Source of the DNA: Bacillus sp. FJAT-42376
GTDB taxonomy: Bacteria > Bacillota > Bacilli > Bacillales > Bacillaceae
NCBI RefSeq assembly: GCF_003816055.1
Contig: NZ_CP033906.1
Location: 186,001-250,000 of the forward strand
Reading direction: 5' to 3'
Length of the DNA: 64,000 bases
Shown here: piece by piece, positions 1-8,726 of the stretch
Position numbering within the stretch: position 1 is the stretch's first letter
Layout of the letters: every line of letters starts with the position of its first letter
Translations under genes and position numbers: made by a program
The notes under the pieces: model-generated
Told to the model about the DNA's origin: nothing
Database searches by the model: none
Seen by the model: the letters and a program-made list of their open reading frames with translations, nothing else

Positions 1-117
1 AAATTGGCTCAAAATGAAGGAGCAAATAAGAGGAAGGCAAAGCCAATGTAGGAGGGCAAAAGTGAAAATTTAAAAGAAAACGGTCGAAATGAGGGAGAAG
101 ATTGGGCTCAGAGAGTT

Positions 118-153
118 AAAAAAACCGAAGGCCATGTAATAAAGCGCCTTCGG
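118..153 (-). terminator. Rho-independent terminator of the DUF2252 gene
   Basis: An 8-bp inverted repeat (CCGAAGGC at 125-132, GCCTTCGG at 146-153) is followed on the minus strand by a run of seven T. It lies 9 bases past the stop of the minus-strand gene at 162. Confidence 0.85.
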
Positions 154-161
154 ACACCTAA

Positions 162-1496
162 TTAAAATGTATGAATCCACTCACAAAATAAGGCATAGTC
201 TGCATTTACCCGCCGCTTATATGTCATCGCTGCAAATGAAAGCTGATCCGTAAACCGGCTGGTATCCGGGCCAATCGCTTTAGCAATTTCAATTTCGCTA
301 TGATGCCGGATAAACGAATCTCCCATATCTGCATCCGCTCTTGCATGGATTTTCGCTGTAATTCTTCCCATGGTAACAAGTGCTTCATCCATTGCCTGAG
401 GGCCTTGGATGTGCTTAGTTTTTAATTTCTTTTTAACTGGAGACCGTTCACGGATATAAAAGTGGCGGCCATCCATCGTAACATACCCGAGAAATGGATC
501 CTCGTGGTGATGCATTGCTTTTTGAGTAGCAATGACTCTTTTTCCCTGATGAAAATGTTCTTCCCAAAATTCGTTTCCCGCCGGCAGGAAGAAGCCCGGA
601 ATGGGAGCACGCACCTCTTTTACTTCTAACACAAGATCATCCAGGTCCTGCTCTCCCTTGTCACCTTCTATCAAAACATAAAAGCGGTCAAGACCAATGG
701 AAGCTGTACCTGATCCATATTTTCTTGCAATATCCTTAATGTGATAAAAGGCTAAATCCTTTTGATCGGCTTCATCGAGCGTTCCGAGGTAATCCTTCCA
801 CACATTCTGAATCATTACCCGCTCTGCTTCAGATGCTGCCGCAATTTCTTCAGACCACTTAAATTTTCTGACTCCTTGGGCATTCATTTCAGTAAAATCA
901 TCCAGCAATTTATTCATTCTTCTCTTCTTCAGCTTCTTCAGCAATTTCCGAATGGGATTTCTCGTATTATCTGCCGTAAAATAGAGCGTTACCGGATCAT
1001 CTTTGCCTTTAGCAAAACGCTTCATCTGCCGGCAATACGAATGTAAGTACGTTCGGATCCTCTCCTCCTGCTCCGCCTCATCATATCCCTCCGCTTCACA
1101 AAACAAGGCAATGCTGACAGACATTCGAAGTACATCATATAGATAGGAACCCATTGTTCCTTCATCAAAATCGTTTACATCGAAAACAAAATCACCTTTT
1201 TCATTCTGAAAAGCTCCAAAATTTTCAATATGCAAATCGCCCTGAATCCAAATCGGTTTATTTTCGGGAGTGTGAAAAGAAAAAGGAATCTTTGTTACAT
1301 CAAAATAAAACAGATACGCACTGCCTCTGTAGAAACGGAATGGACTCTCCGCCATTTTCCGATATTTTTCGGACCTCATCTCGCGGGTCAATCCCATAAT
1401 TTCTTGGTCAAATTCGTTTAAAATCGTATCGATGGTTTGATAGCGAAGCTTTCTTCTAGTGGCATTTGCACGATCCGCAATATTTTCCATGTTCAT
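162..1496 (-). CDS. DUF2252 family protein
   Basis: A 444-aa cytoplasmic protein of the DUF2252 family, whose biochemical role is not established. The sequence shows the family's kinase-like features: an early segment with FRFYRGSAYLFYFD, then IWIQGDLHIENFG and VFDVNDFDEG, which resemble the catalytic HGDLHxxN and DxD motifs of aminoglycoside phosphotransferase-like folds (inference from motif shape). The open frame extends upstream to a GTG at 1541, but the ATG at 1496 has a purine-rich ribosome site (GCGGTGAG) at proper distance and the GTG does not, so the shorter form is chosen; an ATG six bases further in is also possible. It is a single-gene unit with its own terminator. The family call is firm; function is unknown. 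Confidence 0.85.
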   Translation of the reverse strand: MNMENIADRANATRRKLRYQTIDTILNEFDQEIMGLTREMRSEKYRKMAESPFRFYRGSAYLFYFDVTKIPFSFHTPENKPIWIQGDLHIENFGAFQNEKGDFVFDVNDFDEGTMGSYLYDVLRMSVSIALFCEAEGYDEAEQEERIRTYLHSYCRQMKRFAKGKDDPVTLYFTADNTRNPIRKLLKKLKKRRMNKLLDDFTEMNAQGVRKFKWSEEIAAASEAERVMIQNVWKDYLGTLDEADQKDLAFYHIKDIARKYGSGTASIGLDRFYVLIEGDKGEQDLDDLVLEVKEVRAPIPGFFLPAGNEFWEEHFHQGKRVIATQKAMHHHEDPFLGYVTMDGRHFYIRERSPVKKKLKTKHIQGPQAMDEALVTMGRITAKIHARADADMGDSFIRHHSEIEIAKAIGPDTSRFTDQLSFAAMTYKRRVNADYALFCEWIHTF

Positions 1497-1836
1497 TTTT
1501 CTCACCGCTTTCCAGTCATTCAAAAGGGAAACAACACACACAGTTTCTTTCGTCTCCGCTAATGTGCAGTTGGACCCTTCAACATTTTCCAGTAGATGAA
1601 GCGGGACAAAACAAGTATATTCCTATTTTTTCAAACCTGCAAAACCGTTTACAAAGAAGGAAGCGTAAGGATGTCCCTTCAGCCAGAATCAACAGTCCGT
1701 TTATTCCTTTAGATGTCAAAGAATTCTCTGTTTTTAAAGAACAGAATTTTTTCTTCATTACCTATTGATTTTCAATGTAAATCCAGATATCCTTCACTTA
1801 TAACTCATATGGTAATAAATTGATGGAGGAATTACA
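1497..1836. other. Intergenic region between divergent genes
   Basis: This 340-base gap separates the minus-strand DUF2252 gene from the plus-strand small protein. An imperfect inverted repeat with a T run lies near 1727-1756. I see no protein with a ribosome site here; the plus-strand open frame at 1466-1768 lacks one and overlaps DUF2252 antisense. Confidence 0.5.
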
Positions 1837-1980
1837 GTGGAAAGAAATTTTCGCACAGCTGCAGATTTAGTTTACAGACAGCCCGAATTTATTCGGTATA
1901 GCTTATATATCATCCTTGGTGCAGCCATACTAATGAGCGGATATGGAATTGGATGCCTGGCGGGAATGCTGCTTTTCTAA
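1837..1980 (+). CDS. Small predicted membrane protein, 47 aa
   Basis: A GTG-started frame of 47 codons preceded by GGAGG six bases upstream. The product has a charged N-terminal half (MERNFRTAADLVYRQPEF) and a hydrophobic C-terminal half rich in I, L, G and A that can form one transmembrane helix. It ends 22 bases before the DinB start, so the two are probably co-transcribed. I do not recognise the family. Support comes from the ribosome site, membrane-like composition and tight spacing; there is no homology evidence. Confidence 0.55.
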   Translation: MERNFRTAADLVYRQPEFIRYSLYIILGAAILMSGYGIGCLAGMLLF

Positions 1981-2002
1981 TTTAGCTGCGGAGGGGTCAG
2001 GT

Positions 2003-2458
2003 ATGTCAGAGCTTGCTCGTATGGCGGATCAGCTTGAGAGGGCGTACAGGGGTAGTGCCTGGCACGGACCTTCCTTATTAGAAGCACTGGAAGACGTTGA
2101 TTTTAAAAAAGCTTTTCAACACCCATTGCATGATGCGCACTCAATTTGGGAAATTGTTCTTCATGTGACTTCCACAAACGAAACTGTGACAATGAGATTA
2201 ATGGGTATGGCCGCCATGATGACACCTGAAGAGGATTGGCCCTCTATTGATACCTCCGATGCCGGCAGCTGGCAAGCTGCTCTTGAGAAGCTGAGCCAGT
2301 CCCATAATAAATTGATTGACGCACTCAAGACAGTAAGTGAGGATCGCTTAGATGATCCTGTTATCAAGGAATTTTCAACTATTTATGTGACGATTCAAGG
2401 CAATATCCAGCACATGATCTATCATGCAGGTCAAATCATGCTCCTGAAAAAGCAATAG
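2003..2458 (+). CDS. DinB family protein
   Basis: A 151-aa DinB-like four-helix protein. The metal-binding histidines typical of the fold are visible: HPLHDAHSIWEIVLHV near residues 38-53 and IQHMIYHAGQ near the C-terminus. Members include bacillithiol-dependent transferases and many uncharacterised proteins, so the reaction cannot be assigned. The frame is open upstream to 1943, but GGAGGGG at 1990-1996 sits just ahead of the ATG at 2003, and upstream codons overlap the small protein gene. It is the last gene of its unit and runs into a strong terminator. A second DinB-type gene lies at 59987-60454. Confidence 0.85.
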   Translation: MSELARMADQLERAYRGSAWHGPSLLEALEDVDFKKAFQHPLHDAHSIWEIVLHVTSTNETVTMRLMGMAAMMTPEEDWPSIDTSDAGSWQAALEKLSQSHNKLIDALKTVSEDRLDDPVIKEFSTIYVTIQGNIQHMIYHAGQIMLLKKQ

Positions 2459-2490
2459 AGCCCCTTCCTGAGGAAGAGGCTCTTTTTTTT
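2458..2490 (+). terminator. Rho-independent terminator after the DinB gene
   Basis: GAGCCcCTTCC and its complement GGAAGaGGCTC pair around a short loop and are followed by eight or more T. The hairpin starts at the last base of the stop codon. Confidence 0.9.
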
Positions 2491-3886
2491 AGCTTACTTG
2501 TTTGTTTGTATTCGGATGAGGACGCTTATGGAAGCCTTTCGCAAAATAAACAGCTATCAGCACTGCAAACCATATCGGTCCGACAATCAGCGCCACCCGT
2601 GTATCTGCGCTAAACGCCATCAGAACAACAACAAGTCCCAGGAATGCCAGGGCCAGGTAGTTCGCATAAGGGAAAAACGGCATTTTGTATTTCAGGTTTT
2701 TCACCTGTTCTGTGCTTAAGCTTCTGCGGTATCGCATTTGCGAAATCAGAATAATTCCCCATGTCCAGATTGCTCCGAACGTGGAAATGCTCGTAACCCA
2801 TACAAAGGCTTTCTCGGGAACGAAGTAATTGAGGATGACCCCGATCAGCAAAGCCGCTGCCGATGTCAGAACCGCCGCTCCCGGTACTCCGTTTTTCGTA
2901 ACTTTTCCATAGGACTTTGGTGCTTCATCCTGCTGAGCCAGATTGAAAAGCATCCGCCCTGTACTGAAGATTCCGCTATTGCAGGATGAAAGAGCTGCCG
3001 TCAGCACAACAAAGTTGATAATGCCAGCCGCACCCGGAATTCCAAGCTTTTCAAAGGTCAGCACAAAAGGACTTCCCTGCGTGCCGATTTGATCCCACGG
3101 ATAGATGGACATGATCACAAACAGCGCGCCTACATAGAAAATCAAAATGCGCCAAAATACGGTATCAATGGCTTTGGCAAGCGTTTTTTGAGGATTTTTT
3201 ACTTCCCCTGCTGTTACCCCGATCAGTTCAATTCCAAGGAAAGCAAACATAACCATGGATAGAGACAGAAGGACTCCCTGAATTCCGTTCGGGAAAAACC
3301 CTCCATTGCTCCACAGATTGGAAATACCAGTTGCGATGCCGCCGTTGCCGATTCCAAAGAAAATAATTCCGGCTCCAATAATAATCATTCCAATGATGGT
3401 GACAATTTTGATCAAGGCGAACCAGAATTCAAGTTCACCATATGCTTTTACAGCAAGAAAGTTAACAAGTGTCATAATGATAAGTGCAAGAAGTGCCCAA
3501 ATCCATGGCGCCACTTCCTCAGCCGGCACCCACATTGTCATATATTTTGCTACGGCTGTAATTTCTGCCATACATGTGACCACCCATAGAAACCAGTAGT
3601 TCCATCCCGTCAAAAAACCGGGAAGTGGTCCCAAATAATCTCTTGCATAGCGGCTGAAAGAACCGGCTACCGGCTTTTGAATGGCCATCTCACCAAGTGC
3701 CCTCATGATAAAGAACATAATCATGCCTGCAAATGCGTAGGCAAGCAGGATTCCGGGACCTGCCAGTTCGATTGCTGCGGCGGATCCAAGAAACAGACCT
3801 ACCCCAATTGCCGCACCGAGGGACATCAGTGTAATATGTCTTTGTTCCAGTCCCCGTTTCAGTTCATTGTTTTGCTGATTCTCCAT
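2489..3886 (-). CDS. Amino-acid permease, APC superfamily AAT type
   Basis: A 465-aa integral membrane permease of the amino acid transporter (AAT) branch, related to the proline/histidine/alanine permeases of Bacillus. It has about 12 predicted transmembrane helices. The N-terminus carries the family hallmark GLEQRHITLMSLGAAIGVGLFLGS across TM1, followed by ALGEMAIQKPVAGSF near TM2-3. The substrate cannot be fixed from sequence. An upstream in-frame ATG exists at 3907, but GGGAGAGAGGG lies just ahead of the ATG at 3886. It is transcribed alone. A second AAT permease in this window (38271-39674) is recognisable as MmuP by its neighbour; this one has no such clue. Confidence 0.85.
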   Translation of the reverse strand: MENQQNNELKRGLEQRHITLMSLGAAIGVGLFLGSAAAIELAGPGILLAYAFAGMIMFFIMRALGEMAIQKPVAGSFSRYARDYLGPLPGFLTGWNYWFLWVVTCMAEITAVAKYMTMWVPAEEVAPWIWALLALIIMTLVNFLAVKAYGELEFWFALIKIVTIIGMIIIGAGIIFFGIGNGGIATGISNLWSNGGFFPNGIQGVLLSLSMVMFAFLGIELIGVTAGEVKNPQKTLAKAIDTVFWRILIFYVGALFVIMSIYPWDQIGTQGSPFVLTFEKLGIPGAAGIINFVVLTAALSSCNSGIFSTGRMLFNLAQQDEAPKSYGKVTKNGVPGAAVLTSAAALLIGVILNYFVPEKAFVWVTSISTFGAIWTWGIILISQMRYRRSLSTEQVKNLKYKMPFFPYANYLALAFLGLVVVLMAFSADTRVALIVGPIWFAVLIAVYFAKGFHKRPHPNTNKQVS

Positions 3887-4256
3887 AACCCTCTCTCCCT
3901 TCCTCAAACAGACATTTCCTGCTGAATAACCCTATATTGCCAGAATATTTGAGAAAGGTGTACCAAAAACGTACAAAATTCTCAAAACATCATGAACCGG
4001 GGCTCTATCCAGTCAAGTCAGCTTTTTGGTACCGCTTACATTAAGAGTTAGTTTAAAAATTCCTTTATTAATAATAGTCAGATATTATCCCACTATGAAA
4101 TCCTACCATGATTTAATGCTGAAAGCCAGTGTCAGTTTTTGGTGCTTTTGATCGAACTAAATGCTGCGTCTGTGAAAAATTTCCCGGCAAAAGGTTTACG
4201 TTTGCCCTCTTTATGGCTATTTATCTTTAGATAAGGAAACCACAGGAGGAATGGAT
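3887..4256. other. Intergenic region between the divergent permease and alpha-amylase genes
   Basis: This 370-base region should hold promoters for both divergent genes. A weak candidate for the amylase is TTTACG at 4195-4200, a 17-base spacer, then TATTTA. I looked for a CcpA (cre) site and found no convincing match. No coding potential was seen. Confidence 0.4.
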
Positions 4257-5720
4257 ATGCCGCAGAATCATACAATGATGCAATTTTTTGAATGGCATTT
4301 GAAAGCAGACGGGGAGCATTGGAAAAATTTAAAGGAAATGGCTCCTAAACTAAAAGAATTGTGCATTGATTCCGTATGGATTCCCCCTGTTACGAAAGGT
4401 CAGTCTGCTGAAGATACAGGCTACGGAGTGTACGATCTGTATGACTTGGGGGAATTCGATCAAAAAGGGACCGTCCGGACGAAATATGGGACGAAGGATG
4501 AGCTGCTGGCTGCCATTGATGCCTGTCATAATCATGACATCCAGGTCTATGCTGATATCGTGATGAATCATAAGGCTGCGGCCGATGAAACCGAAACATT
4601 TCAAGTAGTGGAAGTCGATCCTGAAAACCGGGAAAATGTCATTTCAGAGCCTTTTGATATTGAAGGCTGGACGAAATTTACGTTCCCGGGACGAAAAGAC
4701 AAATATTCTTCATTTAAATGGAACTTTGGCCATTTTAATGGAACTGATTATGATGCTAAGACCGGGAAATCAGGCATTTTTCGGATTCTCGGCAAAAATA
4801 AAGACTGGAATGAAAACGTGGATGATGAATTCGGAAACTATGACTATCTCATGTTTGCCAATATCGATTACGACCATCCCGATGTACAGCAGGAAATGAT
4901 TGACTGGGGCAAGTGGCTTGCAGATACAACCAATTGTGACGGCTTCAGGCTGGACGCGATTAAACATATAAATCATGAGTTCATTAAAAATTTCGCAAAA
5001 GAAGCAGCCAGTCACCGCGAGAATTTCTATATGGTCGGGGAATTTTGGAACTCAGAGCTAAAAGCATGCCAGGAATTTCTGGATCAAATTGATTACCAGA
5101 TGGATCTGTTTGATGTTTCCCTGCATTACAAGCTTCATGAAGCATCTATAGCGAAGCGTGATTTTGATCTTTCCACCATTTTTGACGACACCCTTGTCCA
5201 ATCCCATCCTATGAATGCCGTAACCTTTGTCGATAACCATGACTCCCAGCCGAATGAAGCACTTGAATCATGGGTGGGAGACTGGTTTAAACAAAGCGCC
5301 TACGCGTTGATTTTGCTTAGAAAAGATGGGTACCCATGTGTGTTTTACGGAGATTATTTCGGAATTGGCGGAGACGAACCGGTTGATGGCAAGGGCATGG
5401 CAATTGACCCTCTTCTCCGGGCACGCTGCAGCAAGGCATACGGCGAGCAGGATGACTACTTTGACCATCCGAATACAATTGGATGGGTGCGCAGAGGTGT
5501 CGATGAAATGGAACGCTCCGGCTGCGCTGTCGTTATCTCCAACGGAGATGAAGGCGAAAAGAGAATGTTTGTCGGGGAACACCGTGCTGGTGAGGTATGG
5601 TCCGACCTTACCGGGACCCGTGAAGATACGATTGAAATTGAAGAAGACGGATTTGCCGTGTTCCCTGTAAACGGTGAAAGTGTTTCCGTTTGGGCACTGG
5701 CGGATGAGGATGAATCATAA
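4257..5720 (+). CDS. Cytoplasmic alpha-amylase, GH13
   Basis: A 487-aa alpha-amylase (endo-1,4-alpha-glucan hydrolysis) of glycoside hydrolase family 13. Family regions are visible in order: DIVMNHKA (region I), GFRLDAIKHI with the nucleophile Asp (region II), VGEFW with the acid/base Glu (region III) and FVDNHDSQ with the stabilising Asp (region IV). The N-terminus begins MPQNHTMMQFFEWHL directly, with no signal peptide, so the enzyme is expected in the cytoplasm, like E. coli AmyA. The ATG at 4257 is chosen over the one at 4251 because GGAGGA ends at 4250, leaving the right spacing only for the second. A neopullulanase gene converges on it, suggesting joint breakdown of imported maltodextrin or glycogen. 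No sugar transporter is adjacent. Confidence 0.93.
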   Translation: MPQNHTMMQFFEWHLKADGEHWKNLKEMAPKLKELCIDSVWIPPVTKGQSAEDTGYGVYDLYDLGEFDQKGTVRTKYGTKDELLAAIDACHNHDIQVYADIVMNHKAAADETETFQVVEVDPENRENVISEPFDIEGWTKFTFPGRKDKYSSFKWNFGHFNGTDYDAKTGKSGIFRILGKNKDWNENVDDEFGNYDYLMFANIDYDHPDVQQEMIDWGKWLADTTNCDGFRLDAIKHINHEFIKNFAKEAASHRENFYMVGEFWNSELKACQEFLDQIDYQMDLFDVSLHYKLHEASIAKRDFDLSTIFDDTLVQSHPMNAVTFVDNHDSQPNEALESWVGDWFKQSAYALILLRKDGYPCVFYGDYFGIGGDEPVDGKGMAIDPLLRARCSKAYGEQDDYFDHPNTIGWVRRGVDEMERSGCAVVISNGDEGEKRMFVGEHRAGEVWSDLTGTREDTIEIEEDGFAVFPVNGESVSVWALADEDES

Positions 5721-5728
5721 GGAATATA

Positions 5729-5893
5729 GAGGTTGGGACAAAACTAAAATTCTTGTCCTGAAAAAAGCATGAAAAACGATAAAACCGAACGATTACGAAA
5801 CCCTATACCAGAGTTTCAAATAATCGTTCGGTTTTTTTCGCTATGTTAAAGCATGATGTTGATTTTTTAAACCCAGTTGATTGAAGTGGAAAC
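5729..5893 (+). repeat. Partial copy of a modular interspersed repeat
   Basis: This stretch shares three blocks with 62792-63141 on the opposite strand: AGGTTGGGACAAAACTAAAA with the following ten bases (28 of 30 matching), the CCGAACGATT hairpin, and GCTATGTTAAAGCATG (identical) followed by a version of GTTGATTGGAGCGG. The GC-rich core present in the other copy is missing here. No protein is encoded. Confidence 0.75.
5782..5838 (+). terminator. Hairpin terminator after the alpha-amylase gene, inside the repeat
   Basis: A 14-bp perfect stem (AAACCGAACGATTA at 5782-5795, complement at 5821-5834) with a smaller inner stem (GAAAC/GTTTC) is followed by a T run. The same stem recurs at 62822-62885. 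Confidence 0.8.
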
Positions 5894-5931
5894 CAACAGC
5901 ACAGTTTCACCTTCAAGTAAGAGGGAATATC

Positions 5932-5960
5932 AGCGGGGCCGGCACAGTGCCGGCCCCGCT
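5932..5960. repeat. Perfect 14-bp palindrome
   Basis: AGCGGGGCCGGCAC at 5932-5945 is the exact reverse complement of 5947-5960, with one base between the arms. It is much richer in GC than its surroundings and has the same GGCAC-N-GTGCC centre as the palindrome at 63863-63887. No T run follows, so it is not a typical terminator. Confidence 0.75.
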
Positions 5961-6040
5961 AAGCTTCTCTAAATGAGGAGACGAACCTATAACCACGATT
6001 AAAAGATTATAGTACTCACACGCTCATGCGCCTCTTTTTT

Positions 6041-7762
6041 CTACTCTGCTTTCAGCCATTTAAAGGACATCGGCTTCAGCTTCAACGTATGATTTCTTTC
6101 CATTTTTTCACCCGTCATTACATCCTGCCCGGAAATCGGGCATGTCATTTCCTGTTCAGAATCCCCATTATTGAATACGGCGAGAAAACGCTCATTTTCC
6201 CACTCGCGGAGCATCATAAACAGGCTCCCCTTTGAATAAAGGGTTTTGTAGCTTCCATGAGTGAGAGCCTTACTGGTTTTACGGATGGCAATCAGCTGTT
6301 TGAAAAAAGTGAGAAGTCCGCTGTTCCGCTCTTTTTCATCCCAGACCATGCAGTTTCTTGATTGAGGCTCTTCTCCTCCGCTCAGGCCGATCTCGTCCCC
6401 ATAATATATGTACGGCACTCCCATGTAGGCGAATTGAAAGGCCGCTGCAAGCCGGACCGCCTCTTCCCTCTCTCCGCATTCTGTCAGAAAACGCTTCGTG
6501 TCATGACTTCCAACCAGATTCCACATTTGTCTTGTGACGGGCTCCATATAAATGGTGCGGTTAAAGGCTAAAATATCATCGAACTGCTCAGCCGTAATTT
6601 CCCTCTTGGCAAAAAAGTCGGTCACGGCACCTTTGAAAGGATAATTCATGATGCTGTCCATTTGATCCCCTTTTAAAAAGGAGCTTGCCTCGTGCATGAT
6701 TTCCCCGATAATGACTGCATCGGGATTGGCAGCTTTGACCGTTTTCTTAAAGGCCCTCCAAAATTCATGATCCACCTCGTCGCTGACATCCAGTCTCCAT
6801 CCGTCGATTCCCGCTTCTTTTACCCAAAATTCCGCAACCTTCAGCAGATAATCCCGCACTTCTGGATTGGAGGTGTTTAATTTCGGCATTTCCGTAATGT
6901 TCTCAGCAAATGTATAGTAATTAACCTTTTCTTCGCTTACGGGAAAGCTGTCTGCAAAATACCAGTCTTTATATCTTGATTTCTCCTGATTTTCAAGCAA
7001 ATCCTGAAACGCAAAAAAGTCATGGCCGGTATGGTTGAAAACCGCATCAAAAATAACCTTTATTCCTTTTTCATGACACGTTTGAATCAGTTCCTTCGCT
7101 GTTTCAAGCGTTCCAAACTGCGGATCAATTGAAAAATAATCAGCCGTATTGTATTTGTGGTTGGAGGATGACGGGAAAACAGGGGTCATATAAAGAACAT
7201 TAATGCCCAGGTCTTCTAAATAATCCATTTTATCGATGATTCCCTGCAAATCTCCCCCGAACATGGAGGACGCGGTTATCTCACTTCCCCACGTCTGGGT
7301 ACCAGGGGGATTGATGGCTGGATTCCCATTGTGGAACCGGTCAGGGAAGATTTGATAGACAACCGCTTCTTTATGCCATTCCGGAGCATCATAAACATCC
7401 GCTTCAGCGATATACGCATATTGAAAAGCTGTCGCTTCATTTTGTTTTAAGTCCCCTTCTCTAAACCCTCTTTCGTCAAAGAAAAGGATATTGCCCCTCT
7501 TATCCGTCAGCTCAAAATAGTAGCGGTACCGATTGCGGTTCAGCGAAAGATCCGCCTCATAAAAAGCGAACAGTTCGGTTTCTTCCTTTTTGTCCATCTT
7601 TTTCACCTTAAAAGTAGATGTCCAATCGTAACGGTCTTTATAATAAATGCGGCATTCCTGGAGATCTGAGCTTGCCGCTCTCAACCGGACCTTCAGGGTG
7701 TCCCGGTTCTTCGGATAAGCATATGGTATGTCCGGGATATGATAGATTGCGTGTTTGTTCAT
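6041..7762 (-). CDS. Neopullulanase / cyclomaltodextrinase, GH13_20
   Basis: A 573-aa maltogenic amylase-type enzyme that hydrolyses pullulan, cyclodextrins and maltodextrins. An N-terminal beta-sandwich domain (about residues 1-125, typical of this subfamily and used for dimerisation) precedes the GH13 barrel. Family motifs are visible: VVYQIFPDRF, FDAVFNHTG (region I), DGWRLDVSDEVDHEFW with the nucleophile Asp (region II), IIGEIMHEA with the acid Glu (region III) and NLVGSHDTKR (region IV). There is no signal peptide, so it is cytoplasmic. Start chosen at 7762 because AGGAGAGAG precedes that ATG. It converges with the alpha-amylase gene and diverges from an AraC-type regulator that may control it (inference from position). 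Confidence 0.93.
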   Translation of the reverse strand: MNKHAIYHIPDIPYAYPKNRDTLKVRLRAASSDLQECRIYYKDRYDWTSTFKVKKMDKKEETELFAFYEADLSLNRNRYRYYFELTDKRGNILFFDERGFREGDLKQNEATAFQYAYIAEADVYDAPEWHKEAVVYQIFPDRFHNGNPAINPPGTQTWGSEITASSMFGGDLQGIIDKMDYLEDLGINVLYMTPVFPSSSNHKYNTADYFSIDPQFGTLETAKELIQTCHEKGIKVIFDAVFNHTGHDFFAFQDLLENQEKSRYKDWYFADSFPVSEEKVNYYTFAENITEMPKLNTSNPEVRDYLLKVAEFWVKEAGIDGWRLDVSDEVDHEFWRAFKKTVKAANPDAVIIGEIMHEASSFLKGDQMDSIMNYPFKGAVTDFFAKREITAEQFDDILAFNRTIYMEPVTRQMWNLVGSHDTKRFLTECGEREEAVRLAAAFQFAYMGVPYIYYGDEIGLSGGEEPQSRNCMVWDEKERNSGLLTFFKQLIAIRKTSKALTHGSYKTLYSKGSLFMMLREWENERFLAVFNNGDSEQEMTCPISGQDVMTGEKMERNHTLKLKPMSFKWLKAE

Positions 7763-7791
7763 GTAACTCTCTCCTATCAAACATTTTTTTC

Positions 7792-7818
7792 TTGCACTTC
7801 CAGAGAATGGACTATAAT
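7792..7818 (+). promoter_or_regulatory. Candidate sigma-A promoter of the AraC-type gene
   Basis: TTGCAC (7792-7797) and a perfect TATAAT (7813-7818) are spaced by 15 bases, shorter than ideal. The predicted transcript start near 7825 would leave only a few bases before the ATG at 7834, which favours the alternative start at 7858. Confidence 0.5.
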
Positions 7819-7833
7819 AGAGGGAGATCGATC

Positions 7834-8535
7834 ATGATTTCCGAGGTGTATGAACCCATGCATGAAACGTATCAATCCGACCCCCATCTGTTTACTTTTG
7901 ACGCCGCTTATATCATTGAGTCACGGGATAAGCCCAAGATGATCGAACTCGTCACGGCTAAACACAGAGATGAGGCCGAACAATTTCTTTCACCCGAAGA
8001 TAAGAAAATCGACCTTTTCATCTGGAATGCCGTCTACACAAGAGAAATCATGAAACTAGGGGTGACAAAGCATTATCTTCACAGCCTTTATAACCGGTTT
8101 TACACAGCCATTCCTAAAGAACATGAGCTCTCAAGCCTGCAGCGTCTCGAATTGGAAATGACTTCAGCCTATTTTGACCTTGTGATTTACGACATGGAAG
8201 TCACGGAAAGCTTCGTCACCAATAAGATTCTTCCTTATTTGCACATCAATATTGAAAATCATCTTTCCATAAAAAAATTATCAGAGGATCTTGAGATTTC
8301 AGCCGGCTACGCCTCCTCCTGCTTTAAAAAGGAGATGGGCATCAGCATTATGAAATATTCAAAAAAAATTAAAATCGAACGCGCTAAGATTCTTCTTTCC
8401 ACGACAAACAAAAGCATTTTTGAAATCAGCATGATTTTATGCTTTCATGATCAAGGTCATTTCAGCAAAACTTTTAAGACCTTTACGGGGATGTCCCCCA
8501 CACAATACAGAAGGAAGCTTCCCTCGCACTCATAG
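7834..8535 (+). CDS. AraC-family transcriptional regulator
   Basis: A 233-aa regulator with an unassigned N-terminal domain (about 1-130) and a C-terminal AraC-type double helix-turn-helix: INIENHLSIKKLSEDLEISA begins the first helix-turn-helix, followed by SSCFKKEMG, and the signature SILCFHDQGHFSKTFKTFTGMSPTQYR-like stretch closes the domain. GGGAG lies ahead of the ATG at 7834; a second in-frame ATG at 7858 has GAGGTG nine bases upstream and fits the promoter better. It is divergent from the neopullulanase gene and close enough to share its control region, so control of maltodextrin enzymes is a reasonable guess, not a demonstrated role. Confidence 0.85.
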   Translation: MISEVYEPMHETYQSDPHLFTFDAAYIIESRDKPKMIELVTAKHRDEAEQFLSPEDKKIDLFIWNAVYTREIMKLGVTKHYLHSLYNRFYTAIPKEHELSSLQRLELEMTSAYFDLVIYDMEVTESFVTNKILPYLHINIENHLSIKKLSEDLEISAGYASSCFKKEMGISIMKYSKKIKIERAKILLSTTNKSIFEISMILCFHDQGHFSKTFKTFTGMSPTQYRRKLPSHS

Positions 8536-8726
8536 TTAATCATATAAGAAGGTTTCCATATCCATTTGTATATTTTTGTGATTTTATGTACATTCAAACT
8601 GCTTATTTTTGAAGGCCGTGAACAGGCCTTTTTTAGTGGAATCAGATTGTTTCTATCGACATTCATACGCCGAGAGAGAGCATCCACTTATTGGATTTTT
8701 ACCCGTAATTAAGACCACTTTCAGCA

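Noticed and set aside
1466..1768. A 100-codon plus-strand frame near the DUF2252 start.
   Set aside because: No ribosome site, low-complexity composition and antisense overlap with DUF2252.
4125..4165. A possible catabolite-responsive element upstream of the alpha-amylase gene.
   Set aside because: The best stretch (TGAAAGCCAGTGTCA) lacks the central CG and needs an extra base to fit the consensus.
7618..7833. A 72-codon N-terminal extension of the AraC-type protein.
   Set aside because: It runs antisense through the neopullulanase start and contains no domain; starts at 7834 or 7858 have ribosome sites.
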